Source of the DNA: CAZAQV01 sp964487255
Lineage (GTDB): Bacteria > Myxococcota_A > Polyangia > Polyangiales > CAZAQV01
Direction: 5' to 3'
Length of the DNA stretch: 55,126 bases
Assembly (NCBI GenBank): GCA_964487255.1
Contig: CAZAQV010000036.1
Coordinates: 1-55,126 of the forward strand
The notes beneath the pieces were generated by a model. It did no database searches. It was not told the DNA's origin and was given only the letters and a program-made list of their open reading frames with translations. Below, one piece after another: positions 1 through 8,142 of the stretch (position 1 is its first letter; every line of letters begins with the position of its first letter). The position numbers and the translations under genes are program-made.

Positions 1-212
1 GCACATGGTGGATGCGTGTGTTTCATGGCGCCAAGGTCGAACCCATCCCGATCTAGTTCGCTGCTCCTATAGCTCCACGAACGCGGCTCTTCTTGCATCG
101 GGGGTGCACCGGTGCGCTCAGTTGCTCAATTTCGTGTCCTCGGCGCTCTTGTGCGTGTCTGAGCGGAGCTCAAACTGAGACCAATTCCATCGGCAGGCCT
201 GGTCCGTGCGCC

Positions 213-329
213 CCGGAATCCTCGAGATGCTCCACCGTGCAAATCGAACCCGGGACGGTTCGTCCCGGTTCGTCCGTCCGGAATCCTCGAGATGCTCCAC
301 CGTGCAAATCGAACCCGGGACGGTTCGTC
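213..329. repeat. Tandem direct repeat, two copies of a 52-bp unit
   Basis: Two identical 52-bp copies (213-264 and 278-329) start with CCGGAATCCTCGAG and are separated by a 13-bp linker, giving a 65-bp period. They lie downstream of a minus-strand HTH remnant and seem non-coding. Positions 1-212 and 330-366 show no convincing gene; the overlapping long frames are products of high GC. Confidence 0.85.
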
Positions 330-366
330 GTGCGCATGTCGCACGGCTTCATGTACCCGTACGCAC

Positions 367-603
367 TCAGCGCTCGATTCGTTTGGCGAACTTGCTTCGC
401 CGGTTGCGGCCCAGCGGCGCCAGTTTGTTCACCGTCGCCCTGCTCAAGCCCGTGCGCTCCGCAAGCTCCGGAGCCTTCGCTCCTCCCGCACGCTCAGCAC
501 GAAGATACGCGACCACCCGCGCATGTTTTGCCTTCGGCAATCGCGGCCGCCCCGATTTATCCCGATGCGCATCGAGCAGTGCGCGAACCTCTGCATCCGT
601 CAT
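367..603 (-). CDS. Small helix-turn-helix protein, probable insertion-sequence accessory remnant
   Basis: A 78-residue basic protein. Its C-terminal half (AELAERTGLSRATVNKL) reads as a helix-turn-helix, and its N-terminal half carries HRDKSGRPRLPKAKHARVVA, a layout I associate with HTH accessory proteins of insertion sequences in myxobacteria. I use the ATG at 603; an in-frame TTG lies at 627. It ends shortly after the HTH in a basic tail (RNRRSKFAKRIER), and no transposase partner gene follows, so it may be the remnant of an IS. The family link is from memory of similar sequences and has not been tested. DNA binding is inferred. Confidence 0.55.
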   Translation of the reverse strand: MTDAEVRALLDAHRDKSGRPRLPKAKHARVVAYLRAERAGGAKAPELAERTGLSRATVNKLAPLGRNRRSKFAKRIER

Positions 604-741
604 CCATTCGCTTTGCCCCAGTCCCAACCATCAAACAAGACGGGCCACCGCGAGGAGATACAACCAATGTCCATGTATTCCAGTGGTCGCAACACCGGAA
701 CTGTGTTCTGAGAACGCGAATTTGGGTCGATTCCTCCGAGC

Positions 742-1041
742 TTAGCCCTGTTGCGACTCGTCACGAATAACCTCACCCACGGTTCGGGCGAGCACCATGA
801 GTTCGTGCGCTGCCGTGATAATATCGACACCATGACGCTTCGGATCAACTCGTGCAGTTCGTAATAAGGACTCAACATGTTGAATGGTTGAGAGCTGATT
901 CTGTCGTAGCTCAGAAGAGTCATAATCCGACTCGACCAGGCCGACGTGTCCATTTGGTGATTCGATCGACCGGCGTCTTGGGTCGAACACCCAGCCTTCG
1001 GCCTCCAAACGTTTTCGAATTTCATTGTACAGATTCTTCAT
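742..1041 (-). CDS. Hypothetical protein, 99 aa
   Basis: A soluble, charged protein starting MKNLYNEIRKRLEAEGW. I place the start at the ATG at 1041 because GGAGGA lies ten bases upstream (1052-1057); the GTG at 1059 would place that site inside the gene. The N-terminus looks like an amphipathic helix, followed by a short beta-rich stretch (GWVFDPRRRSIESPNG) and a longer helical region ending in VIRDESQQG. No motif or family is recognised. Overlapping frames of similar length lack a ribosome site. It sits between an IS-like remnant and a RAYT transposase, so it may belong to an accessory island. Confidence 0.5.
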   Translation of the reverse strand: MKNLYNEIRKRLEAEGWVFDPRRRSIESPNGHVGLVESDYDSSELRQNQLSTIQHVESLLRTARVDPKRHGVDIITAAHELMVLARTVGEVIRDESQQG

Positions 1042-1118
1042 AGCGGCCTGATCCTCCACTCACACGTCCCCAAAGGGAATTCGGAAACCTAGATTGGTGG
1101 GTGGCGATAAGCAGGTCA

Positions 1119-1982
1119 ATGACTCCTCCACGTTTGATTGTGCCAGGCGCTACCTACCTCGTCACTCGTCGGTGCATTGGCAGACGGTTTTTGCTGCAAC
1201 CCGACAAAGAAATGATGAACGCCTTGCTCTACTGCCTCGCCGTGGCTGCTAAGCGCTACAACGTGTCCGTTCACGCCATCTGCGTGATGAGTAACCACTA
1301 TCACCTGATTTGCACCGACAACGAAGGCAACCTTCCCCTCTTCACGCAGTACTTTCATCGCCTCGTGAGCGTCTGCGTGCAAAAGCTCCGCGGCTGGGAT
1401 GAGGTCGTGTGGGAGCCTGGTAAACGCACGTCGATGGTCGAGCTGCTCGATGAGCCTGCCATGATCGAAAAGACGCTTTACACACTCTGCAATCCCATCA
1501 AAGCCGGCATCTGTCGCAAGGAACACCAGTGGCCCGGCAATGTGTTTGAAGGCACGTTCGAGCTTGAGCGACCCGACTGCTTCAAGACGCGCGTGATGCC
1601 TAAATCCGAAACACTGTCTTTCGAGCCGCCTCCGTCGATGTCCGATAAAGACTGGCGAAGCACACTACTCGACCAACGCGCCGACGCACGCGCAAATGCA
1701 CGTCAGCACGCACGCGAGCATTCAAAAGACGGTGGACGTTTCACCGGCACAAAGGCAGCGCTCACGACCAAGCCAACCTTCTATCCACGCACCAAACGCT
1801 TCAAGTCTGAAATCAGCCCACGCTTCGCATGTCGCTGCAAAAAGACGCTCCTTGGCGCCATCAAACAGATGTACGCCTTCTACAACGCCTACCGAACGGC
1901 GGTCACCGAGCGTGCCCAAGGTATCACCACCGACTTTCCAGAAGGCACCTGGAAGATGAAGCGCCTCCTCGGCCAAACCTAG
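1119..1982 (+). CDS. Y1-type transposase, REP-associated (RAYT-like)
   Basis: A 287-residue member of the IS200/Y1 HUH superfamily. The metal-binding HUH motif is visible as MSNHYHLI about 62 residues in. A downstream tyrosine in YTLCNPIKAGIC fits the RAYT catalytic helix, which usually reads Y-hLNPVrAGL. Such proteins cut and join single-stranded DNA at palindromic REP sequences and are usually single-copy domesticated genes. I chose the ATG at 1119 over the GTG at 1101 because related proteins start near M-T-x-P-R. The C-terminal 100 residues are basic and may bind DNA. No flanking terminal inverted repeats are obvious, but palindromic repeats elsewhere in the window (4.2 kb and 38 kb) are plausible substrates. 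Confidence 0.88.
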   Translation: MTPPRLIVPGATYLVTRRCIGRRFLLQPDKEMMNALLYCLAVAAKRYNVSVHAICVMSNHYHLICTDNEGNLPLFTQYFHRLVSVCVQKLRGWDEVVWEPGKRTSMVELLDEPAMIEKTLYTLCNPIKAGICRKEHQWPGNVFEGTFELERPDCFKTRVMPKSETLSFEPPPSMSDKDWRSTLLDQRADARANARQHAREHSKDGGRFTGTKAALTTKPTFYPRTKRFKSEISPRFACRCKKTLLGAIKQMYAFYNAYRTAVTERAQGITTDFPEGTWKMKRLLGQT

Positions 1983-2408
1983 CTTCCTCCACCTCCAGCC
2001 AAAGCCAGTTCACGCCGGCGAACTCCCTTCGGCAGCGCATCGGTACGTTCTGCGTTCGACAATGGCCCCTCAGCGCGCGGCTTCTACACACGGTTGACCG
2101 CTCCATCTGCACGCATTCGCCTCGCCTGCCTACTCAACAACCTCTCGCCGCACCGAATCACCAGGGACCGACCTGCAACACCTGCTCCTCGCAATGTCCT
2201 TTGGGGATGTGTGTTTGGGGGATGTGTGTTTGTGTTTGTGTTAGGTGACCCGCACTCGTCCACCACGTCAGCACAAACGCCCTTCCCTTGGAGTAGAAGC
2301 CACCTGGCTTGTCGGTCTAGTGATAGAGCGGTGGCCCCTTTTTGGTTGCCGATCCGGGGTGCTCGCTGGCTCTCCTAAGCCTGAGTAGTTGGGAGCGGAT
2401 TTCGTGGG
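1983..2408. other. Intergenic region without a supported gene; contains a GT-rich tandem repeat
   Basis: These 426 bases between the RAYT gene and the RHS-immunity locus hold no frame with a ribosome site or family resemblance. The only structure seen is a purine/GT-rich run at 2203-2242: two copies of GGGGATGTGTGTTT at a 15-bp period followed by TGTGTTT repeats. It could be the decayed flank of the mobile segment. Confidence 0.5.
2203..2242. repeat. GT-rich short tandem repeat
   Basis: GGGGATGTGTGTTT occurs at 2203-2216 and 2218-2231 and runs into TGTGTTTGTGTT. The plus strand is almost devoid of C here, unlike the surrounding DNA. Confidence 0.75.
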
Positions 2409-2648
2409 TCATTCGTAGATGCGTGCGGTCGACATCAGCTCCGCCATCTCGCGCCATGAAAGACCATCATCCCCCACGGCCCGTTCACCTCTGTCCTCGG
2501 CAATACCCGCAAGTGCTTCGAGGAAGGATTCCAGGTCGGAATTTTCCCAACCGCTTTCATTTTCGCTGAGATCTCTTCGTAAGTCTGCGAGGAATTCAAC
2601 GAAGCCCGAACGGTCAACAACCATCGAAGCCTTCTCCACAATTTTCAT
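2409..2648 (-). CDS. Small acidic immunity-like protein (DUF7660-like) paired with the RHS toxin
   Basis: A 79-residue acidic protein with the pattern F-x2-FL-x2-L-x2-DL followed by WEN-SDLESFLEAL and, near the end, W-x2-MAELM-x2-ARIYE. This resembles the DUF7660-type domain found in small immunity-like proteins; the assignment is from memory. Its ATG overlaps the stop of the RHS gene by four bases (ATGA). A strong ribosome site, AGGAGGTGG, is embedded in the Gly codons at the RHS C-terminus. This translational coupling immediately downstream of a polymorphic toxin C-terminus is the usual place for a cognate immunity gene, so I infer that it neutralises the adjacent toxin domain. Confidence 0.65.
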   Translation of the reverse strand: MKIVEKASMVVDRSGFVEFLADLRRDLSENESGWENSDLESFLEALAGIAEDRGERAVGDDGLSWREMAELMSTARIYE

Positions 2649-4255
2649 AAACCACCTCCTCGAACACGAACAATCAAGCCTTCAGTCACCGTTGAGAACT
2701 TGCCTTTCGCGATTGCCTCAATCACCTCGTCACGCGTCGCGTGGACAACCCGAATCGGCAAGTTGGCTTCCTTAAACACCAGAAGGCGACGGTTATCGAT
2801 CGTGAACAAGCGTCCTCGTAACGTCGTGACGCGAATCGGAGGGATGCTCGACGGATTGATCCGGCCGCTTCTAAGTCCACGTATAACACTTCCCAGAGAA
2901 GTGGTCTTATCTCCGAACAGCCGACTGACGCTGTTTTGGCTGAAGCGGATCATGTGAGGGTCAAGCTTGAATATCGTCTTCGGAACAACCCGGGTGTTCC
3001 TCAGCAGACTTGGGATTGCCCTAATCGCACTGAGTCCTGTGTCTCTGAACGCGCGAAGATTGCGAAGGACGAGCAATCCGCTTCCACCGCTGAGCGCGGT
3101 GCTAGCGAGCGCGAACTCCGTTTGAACCTTCACTGCCAACTCGCTGAGTGAAAACTCCCCGGTAGGGTCGGAGTAGACCCATGGGTTGTGGTTCGCGAAG
3201 GCATAGAACGCAAAACTCTCGGGTGCAGCAAGCTGTCCCTCGGCCGGGTCTCTCGACAAGAACTGCCCGGTCTCAGCGTCGTAGTGACGTGCCCGGACAA
3301 AGTAGAGACCTGTCAGGTCCTTCCACATCCCCTGGAACCGGAAGTCACCGAGGGTGTCACTTGGAAGGGCGCCTGAGCCCGGCAGCTCGTTGCCGAAGCT
3401 GTCGTAGCGGAAGGTGTCCGTGATGCTGCCAGCGCTATTCGCTGTGGCAACGACGCTCTGGATCGCATCTTCAAGGTAGTAGGTCGGCGTGCCCGATGCG
3501 TCGATGCGCATCAGCGGCCTGTCACCGACATAGACGTAGCTTGCAACCAGCGCGTTCGTTTCATCGACCACGGCTTCGGGCACATCGAGCCCACTGCCCA
3601 TTGCAGGCGCCACCAAGTACTTGCGGGTGACACCGTCGTGGATGACTTGCTCTCGACGCTGCTCACCGTCGAACACGTACTGCGCCTTCGGTACCGCGCC
3701 ATCATCGACACTCGTGATGTGTCCGTCAGCGTCATACGAAAGCGTGTAGTCAATCGCATCCCGTTCGATACCCGTGACGCGGCCGGCGCCATCGTGCGTG
3801 AAGCCCATCGACAGCGCAGCGCCAATCATGACGGTTAGAAGCTTGTGCGCCGCTGCGTGTGTATGGCTCTCCACCACGCCGTTCACCGTCCGCGACGTCC
3901 GCTTGCCATCCGCGTCGTACGAATAACTACGTTCGTCGCTCGCCGCGCCGCCCGCATCAACCTGTGTCTCGCTTTGCACTCTCTGCGCCGCATCATACAC
4001 CACATCGATCCGCGACCCATCCTCGTTGTCAATCCGTGTCGGCTCACCGCTTGCGGTCCTGTCGTAGTCGAAACTCGCGATCACCACCCCACCCTTGCTG
4101 TGGCTCAGCGTATCAAGCCGGTCTCGAAGGTCGTACGTGTAGTCGGTGATGATACCGTTTGGCAACGTTCGCTTCGTCAATCGATCGACATCGTCGTACT
4201 CGTACGTCGTGATACCGCTCGTTGAGCGAATGGGGACGATCTTCATCATTTTCAC
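2645..4255 (-). CDS. RHS/YD-repeat protein, 5'-truncated, with ParB-like C-terminal toxin domain
   Basis: 536 residues. Residues 11-300 are YD/RHS repeats (YEYDDVDRLTKR, YSYDADGKRT, LSYDADGHI). Residues 314-337 are the RHS core signature (LTGLYFVRARHYD-ETGQFLSRDP), and the core ends at SDPTGE (362-367). The variable C-terminus holds a domain at about 430-505: LDPHMIRFSQ, then a G-x-I-x-P-x2-IPPIRV stretch, then LFTIDNRRLLVFKEA. I read it as a ParB/Srx-like fold seen in polymorphic toxins. There is no signal peptide or N-terminal secretion domain. The first residues (MKMMKIVP) are encoded by an inverted repeat at 4231-4253, so the gene appears cut off by that element. It may be an orphan RHS tip rather than a complete secreted toxin. 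Confidence 0.82.
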   Translation of the reverse strand: MKMMKIVPIRSTSGITTYEYDDVDRLTKRTLPNGIITDYTYDLRDRLDTLSHSKGGVVIASFDYDRTASGEPTRIDNEDGSRIDVVYDAAQRVQSETQVDAGGAASDERSYSYDADGKRTSRTVNGVVESHTHAAAHKLLTVMIGAALSMGFTHDGAGRVTGIERDAIDYTLSYDADGHITSVDDGAVPKAQYVFDGEQRREQVIHDGVTRKYLVAPAMGSGLDVPEAVVDETNALVASYVYVGDRPLMRIDASGTPTYYLEDAIQSVVATANSAGSITDTFRYDSFGNELPGSGALPSDTLGDFRFQGMWKDLTGLYFVRARHYDAETGQFLSRDPAEGQLAAPESFAFYAFANHNPWVYSDPTGEFSLSELAVKVQTEFALASTALSGGSGLLVLRNLRAFRDTGLSAIRAIPSLLRNTRVVPKTIFKLDPHMIRFSQNSVSRLFGDKTTSLGSVIRGLRSGRINPSSIPPIRVTTLRGRLFTIDNRRLLVFKEANLPIRVVHATRDEVIEAIAKGKFSTVTEGLIVRVRGGGL

Positions 4256-4360
4256 TTCTCGGATTCACTACGCTCAGTCAGTGCGCGTGTGCTCTGAAGA
4301 AACTAAGCCAATGCACATCGCGCTAGATTCAAAAAGACGAAATGACGAAGATCGTCCCCA
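4231..4360. repeat. REP-like imperfect inverted repeat pair at the truncated RHS 5' end
   Basis: The left arm at 4231-4253 (TGGGGACGATCTTCATCATT) and the right arm at 4339-4360 (GAAATGACGAAGATCGTCCC plus CA) are imperfect inverted copies about 85 bp apart. They match the arms of the perfect 28-bp inverted repeat at 37958-38079 apart from GATCTTC in place of GGTCCTC. The left arm supplies the first codons of the RHS frame. The remaining bases to 4429 show no gene. Confidence 0.75.
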
Positions 4361-4429
4361 GGTTCCCCCAGCACGGATCACTGGGTTCGTCGAACCCGAA
4401 GAGTTCCTCGAAGTCCTCGACAAGCTCGA

Positions 4430-5827
4430 CTAGGGCTTGCGGTTCAGCCCAGGCTCGAAGCTCTCCGGCAGCCCCAGGGTTTGCCGACGCTCTCGTTCCC
4501 ACTCGGCACGTTTTGCTTCGTCGAGGGAGGCGCCGTGCCAGAGCGCCCAGTTGAGACACGCGATGAGATCAGTGCTCGACTCGGTACCGATGCCGAGGCG
4601 AATCAGGCCGTGCAAATCGGACGCGCGGCACACCTCTTCGGGCGTAAAATACTCCGAGACCGAACGGTGATGGTTTACCTTGGACACCAGCCCGTCGAAC
4701 GAAAGCGCATATCTGAACACGCCCGTGTATGCCAGCGCATCGCACACCGCCTTGGCGACGTCTTCACCAGGCTCCGACAAGCGAAACGAGAGCAGGGACC
4801 CCGTCCGGGCGTAGTCTCGCTCGATAACGTTCCGGTCGGGATGGTCTGCCAAGCTCGGGTGGTAGACGTCGCCCACGCGCGGGTGCGCCGCAAGAAAAGA
4901 TGCGACCTCAGACGCCGAATCGCAGCGCAGCTGATGGCGCTGCTCAGCCGTCTCAAGTCCTGCAAGAAGAGCTTCCGCGGTGCGCGCGTCGAGCAGCCCC
5001 CCGCGCGTCGCCAAGGTGTTCATGCAGGCGTTGAGAAGTTCGGCCCGACCGCTAACAATGTAGCCACTGGTCGCCGAGTCGTTGCCCGCAAGCGCTTTAG
5101 TTCCCGACCCCACGACAATGTCCGCACCTCCTTCGCCAAGCAGCGAATGACGCGGTCCCCAGGGCGTGGCGATCGTGTCGTCGACGACCAGCAAAGTCTG
5201 CGGGTGTTTCGTAAGGGCGCCGCGCAGCCCTGCAAGGTCGAGTGCGCGCATGTGCGGGTTGGTGAAGGTCTCGACCATGACTAACGCCGTGCGCCGATCG
5301 AGCACGCCCTTCAGTGCATCGACATCGTTATAGGCCACGCGATGAAGTCTTCCGCCGAGTCGCTCCGTCATCGTCTCGAGCAGCGAGCGAGTCTTGTTGT
5401 AGACCTGACCGACGAGAACGGCTTCGCTGCCCGGCTCGACAAACGATTCGAGCACCGTGCTCACCGCTGTCATCCCCGAGCAGGTGGCGAGCGCAACGCG
5501 AACGTCATACAGTGTTGCAAGGCTCGCCCCATAACGCTGCAGCGCGTGCTGACCATAGCGTCCGTAGATCGGCAACAGCTCCGCCCAGCAGTCATCATCG
5601 GAGAACACCGCTTCGGATTTTCGTTCCTGCCAGGCCACAATGTTTTGCGACGAGAAAAGGTCGTAGCTGACGCTATCTCCGTCGGGCGTCAGGACCGGCT
5701 CACCCAAGCTTCGTGCATGACCGTCGATGTCGCCATGAAGTCGTCGTGTGTACTCGCTAAACCCCTCCGGCCTTGGCGGTTCGCTCGGGCAGTGCTCGGG
5801 ATCAGAATAGGACGAGGTATCACGCAT
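4430..5827 (-). CDS. Cystathionine gamma-synthase / O-acylhomoserine sulfhydrylase family PLP enzyme
   Basis: A 465-residue fold-type I PLP enzyme of the Cys/Met metabolism family. Asp216 lies in LLVVDDTIATPWG, which contacts the pyridine ring, and the Schiff-base lysine is Lys244 in VGSGTKALAG. TCSGMTAVSTVLESF is the cofactor phosphate-binding region. The family joins an activated homoserine ester to cysteine or sulfide. The start is set at the ATG at 5827, 11 bases after the stop of the MetX-Hom fusion; longer in-frame starts would run into that gene. Sitting directly behind a homoserine acyltransferase/dehydrogenase supports a role in methionine synthesis. Sequence alone does not settle cystathionine synthase versus sulfhydrylase. 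The N-terminal 45 residues are longer than usual. Confidence 0.85.
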   Translation of the reverse strand: MRDTSSYSDPEHCPSEPPRPEGFSEYTRRLHGDIDGHARSLGEPVLTPDGDSVSYDLFSSQNIVAWQERKSEAVFSDDDCWAELLPIYGRYGQHALQRYGASLATLYDVRVALATCSGMTAVSTVLESFVEPGSEAVLVGQVYNKTRSLLETMTERLGGRLHRVAYNDVDALKGVLDRRTALVMVETFTNPHMRALDLAGLRGALTKHPQTLLVVDDTIATPWGPRHSLLGEGGADIVVGSGTKALAGNDSATSGYIVSGRAELLNACMNTLATRGGLLDARTAEALLAGLETAEQRHQLRCDSASEVASFLAAHPRVGDVYHPSLADHPDRNVIERDYARTGSLLSFRLSEPGEDVAKAVCDALAYTGVFRYALSFDGLVSKVNHHRSVSEYFTPEEVCRASDLHGLIRLGIGTESSTDLIACLNWALWHGASLDEAKRAEWERERRQTLGLPESFEPGLNRKP

Positions 5828-5838
5828 CGAAAAACTCG

Positions 5839-8142
5839 CTACCCTTCTAGCACCGCTGCCCAGACCGTGTCGGAGACGCGCGCCAGGCCGCGAAGCGTCT
5901 CGCACGCCTGACGCACCTGTTCATCGGTCGAAGGAGCGACGATGAGACCCAGATGGGAGACCTCGTCGTGTTCGTAACGCGTGCGATTCTGTGGCGTCAG
6001 TCCCGCGCGCCGAAGTGCGGACTCGACGCGCTGCTCCATCTGTGCATGCGACGCATACGAGACGCGCATGTAATGACGTCTTGGCGTGTCGGCTGCTGCG
6101 CGCACGGCGCTCGGGGTCGGCTCCGGCCAGACCGCTGCGTTGCCCTGCGCGATGTCGACCAAATCGCTCACAACCGCCGATGCCGTCGGTAGCGCGCCCG
6201 CGCCCTTGCCGAAAAAGGACAGGTCTCCCGAGTGTTCCATCGCAAGATACACGGCGTTGTACTCTTCTTCGACACCCGCGAGCAGGTGCCAGCTCGGCAG
6301 CGCCATCGGTTCGACGCTCGCGCGAATGCCATCGGCGTCACGCTCGGCAAAGACGACGTGCCGCAAACGCATGCCCATGGCGCCCACATGGTCGCAGTCG
6401 ATCGGCGTGATCCAGGTCATGCCGCGCGGCTTGAGCGATGCCGGCGGGACCGAAACGCCAAACGCGCGATAGAGCAAGATTGACAGCTTTGCAGCCGCGT
6501 CGAGCCCCTCAACGTCCGCGCTCGGGTCGGCCTCGGCGAGTCCAAGCGCGCGCGCCTGAGCCAGCGCTTCTTCAAGCGGCAGCTCGTCCTGCTCGATGCG
6601 CGTAATGAGATAGTTCGACGTACCGTTGACAATGCCAATGAGCGAGCGAACGTCATCGGACCGGTGGTTGAGAAAGCGCAGGATGGGCACCGCCGCAGCA
6701 ACGGCGGCTTCACATGCGATGGGCACACCCGTACGCTCCGCCAACGCGGCCAGCGCATCGAGGCGTTCTGACAAGAGGTTTTTGTTGGCGGTCACGACGG
6801 GCTTACCGGCCGCAAGCGCCGCGCAGAGCACAGGTTCGATAGGCTCGACCCCTCCAGCAACCTCCACCACAACGTCCACGTCGGACTCTGTCACAAGCGA
6901 ACGTGGGTCTTGGCTACGAGGCGCTGTTGCGTGCGGTCCGCGCTCGGCGTCGAGGTCACGAACGACGATCCGTGTCACTTCGAACTCCGTATTGTAACGC
7001 GCGAGGAGTTCTTCCCGTCGCTCGGCCAAAAGCGCCAGCACGCCCTGCCCAACAACCCCGCATCCAAGCATCCCGATTCGGAGCTTTTTGGAAGGAGGGA
7101 GTTCAACGTGGGCGAATGCGCCTTCTTTGGTCGGCGTCGCAGACGTCTCAAAAAAGCCAGTATGTCGGACGAGCGAAGCCAACCGCTGCTGGTCGGCTAA
7201 GAAGGCATCGTGGCCGTAAATCGACGTCATCCGATAGAGCGCAGCGTGGACCCCCGCGCGCTGTAACGCCCGGTGCAGCTCAACCTGCAAGCTCCAGGGG
7301 AACAGCAAGTCGGAGTCGACACCGATGACGAACACTTGTGCGCGCACACCGCGAAGCGCCTCGGCGAGCGACCCCGCACCGTCGGTGAGATCGCAGCGGT
7401 CGATCGCCTCACTAAGCAGCAAGAACGTCTGAGCCGAAAACGACGAGGCGAACTTCTTTCCGTGGTGCTCAAGGTAACCCGCAACCGGAGGGTGCGACTG
7501 CCCCTCCGCAAGCGATGCAAAACGACGGTCCATCTCCTCACGCCCACGATAGGTGACCATCCCGAGCTGACGAGCACGCACCATGCCGAGCGTCGCGTCC
7601 CCGCCGCGGAGGCCGTCACGCACAAGCTCTCGCTGCAAGTGACGGACGGCTGTGCCCCACGCGTCAGGGCGTGCACCCGCGGAGATGGTAAGCAGGCGCT
7701 CGACACGCTCGGGATGTCGCTGCGTGAGGGCGAGCGCCACGAGCCCACCAAGACTGGCACCGACCGCGCGCAGCGACCGCGACCCAACTGCCTCGGTTAG
7801 CCACAACTCCAATAAATCTGCGAGGTCTGACACACTCAGCGATTGAGCGTCGGGGTCACCCATTCCATCCCACTGAGACCCACTTCCCGGCCACCGGAAG
7901 GTGAGGATGGTTTGCCGCTGTGGATCGAGCAGCTCCGGCGCACCCATCGCAGGCCACCAACCGGTGTGTTCAGCGTGGTCGAGCGGATATGGCGACGCCG
8001 TGATGCCCCCGATCACCAGAACGAGCGGGGCATCGCCAACGGGGCAACCGAAGCGAACGCCGCGCAGAACGACGTTCTGCAAGGTCCGCTGCCCAAGCGC
8101 AAAGGAGTCGCGCCGCGCAACGACTTCAGCGAGCTCGGTCAT
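5839..8142 (-). CDS. Bifunctional homoserine O-acyltransferase (MetX-like) – homoserine dehydrogenase fusion
   Basis: About 767 residues. Numbering from the alternative GTG at 8151, residues 40-335 are an alpha/beta-hydrolase MetX domain: VIGGITASPYPLDHAEH, PGWW-like TGWWPA, nucleophile Ser133 in VGASLGGL, Asp281 in GVDSDLLFP, His314 in IYGHDAFL. Residues 355-770 are homoserine dehydrogenase: Rossmann motif RIGMLGCGVVGQG (358-370), Lys457 in VVTANKNLL, NGTSNY (509-514), catalytic Asp547 and Lys555 in DPSADVEGLDAAAKL, and an ACT-like tail. The fusion would make homoserine from aspartate semialdehyde and then acylate it. The ATG at 8142 overlaps the upstream stop as TGATG. There is no aspartokinase domain. 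Acetyl versus succinyl donor is undetermined. Confidence 0.9.
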   Translation of the reverse strand: MTELAEVVARRDSFALGQRTLQNVVLRGVRFGCPVGDAPLVLVIGGITASPYPLDHAEHTGWWPAMGAPELLDPQRQTILTFRWPGSGSQWDGMGDPDAQSLSVSDLADLLELWLTEAVGSRSLRAVGASLGGLVALALTQRHPERVERLLTISAGARPDAWGTAVRHLQRELVRDGLRGGDATLGMVRARQLGMVTYRGREEMDRRFASLAEGQSHPPVAGYLEHHGKKFASSFSAQTFLLLSEAIDRCDLTDGAGSLAEALRGVRAQVFVIGVDSDLLFPWSLQVELHRALQRAGVHAALYRMTSIYGHDAFLADQQRLASLVRHTGFFETSATPTKEGAFAHVELPPSKKLRIGMLGCGVVGQGVLALLAERREELLARYNTEFEVTRIVVRDLDAERGPHATAPRSQDPRSLVTESDVDVVVEVAGGVEPIEPVLCAALAAGKPVVTANKNLLSERLDALAALAERTGVPIACEAAVAAAVPILRFLNHRSDDVRSLIGIVNGTSNYLITRIEQDELPLEEALAQARALGLAEADPSADVEGLDAAAKLSILLYRAFGVSVPPASLKPRGMTWITPIDCDHVGAMGMRLRHVVFAERDADGIRASVEPMALPSWHLLAGVEEEYNAVYLAMEHSGDLSFFGKGAGALPTASAVVSDLVDIAQGNAAVWPEPTPSAVRAAADTPRRHYMRVSYASHAQMEQRVESALRRAGLTPQNRTRYEHDEVSHLGLIVAPSTDEQVRQACETLRGLARVSDTVWAAVLEG

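Noticed and set aside
93..770. Long plus-strand frame over the first 770 bases
   Set aside because: It crosses the 52-bp repeats and two minus-strand genes, has no ribosome site and looks like a low-complexity Arg/Pro/Ser/Cys-rich shadow.
600..1025. 141-aa minus-strand frame
   Set aside because: It overlaps the 742-1041 gene in another frame and has no family features; the latter has a good ribosome site.
1062..1075. CGTCCCCAAA beside the RAYT gene as another REP arm
   Set aside because: Only ten bases match the arm at 38070 and no inverted partner is seen.
2310..2400. Possible tRNA-like segment (GTCTAGTGATAGAGCGG)
   Set aside because: I could not form a cloverleaf with a paired acceptor stem and T-loop.
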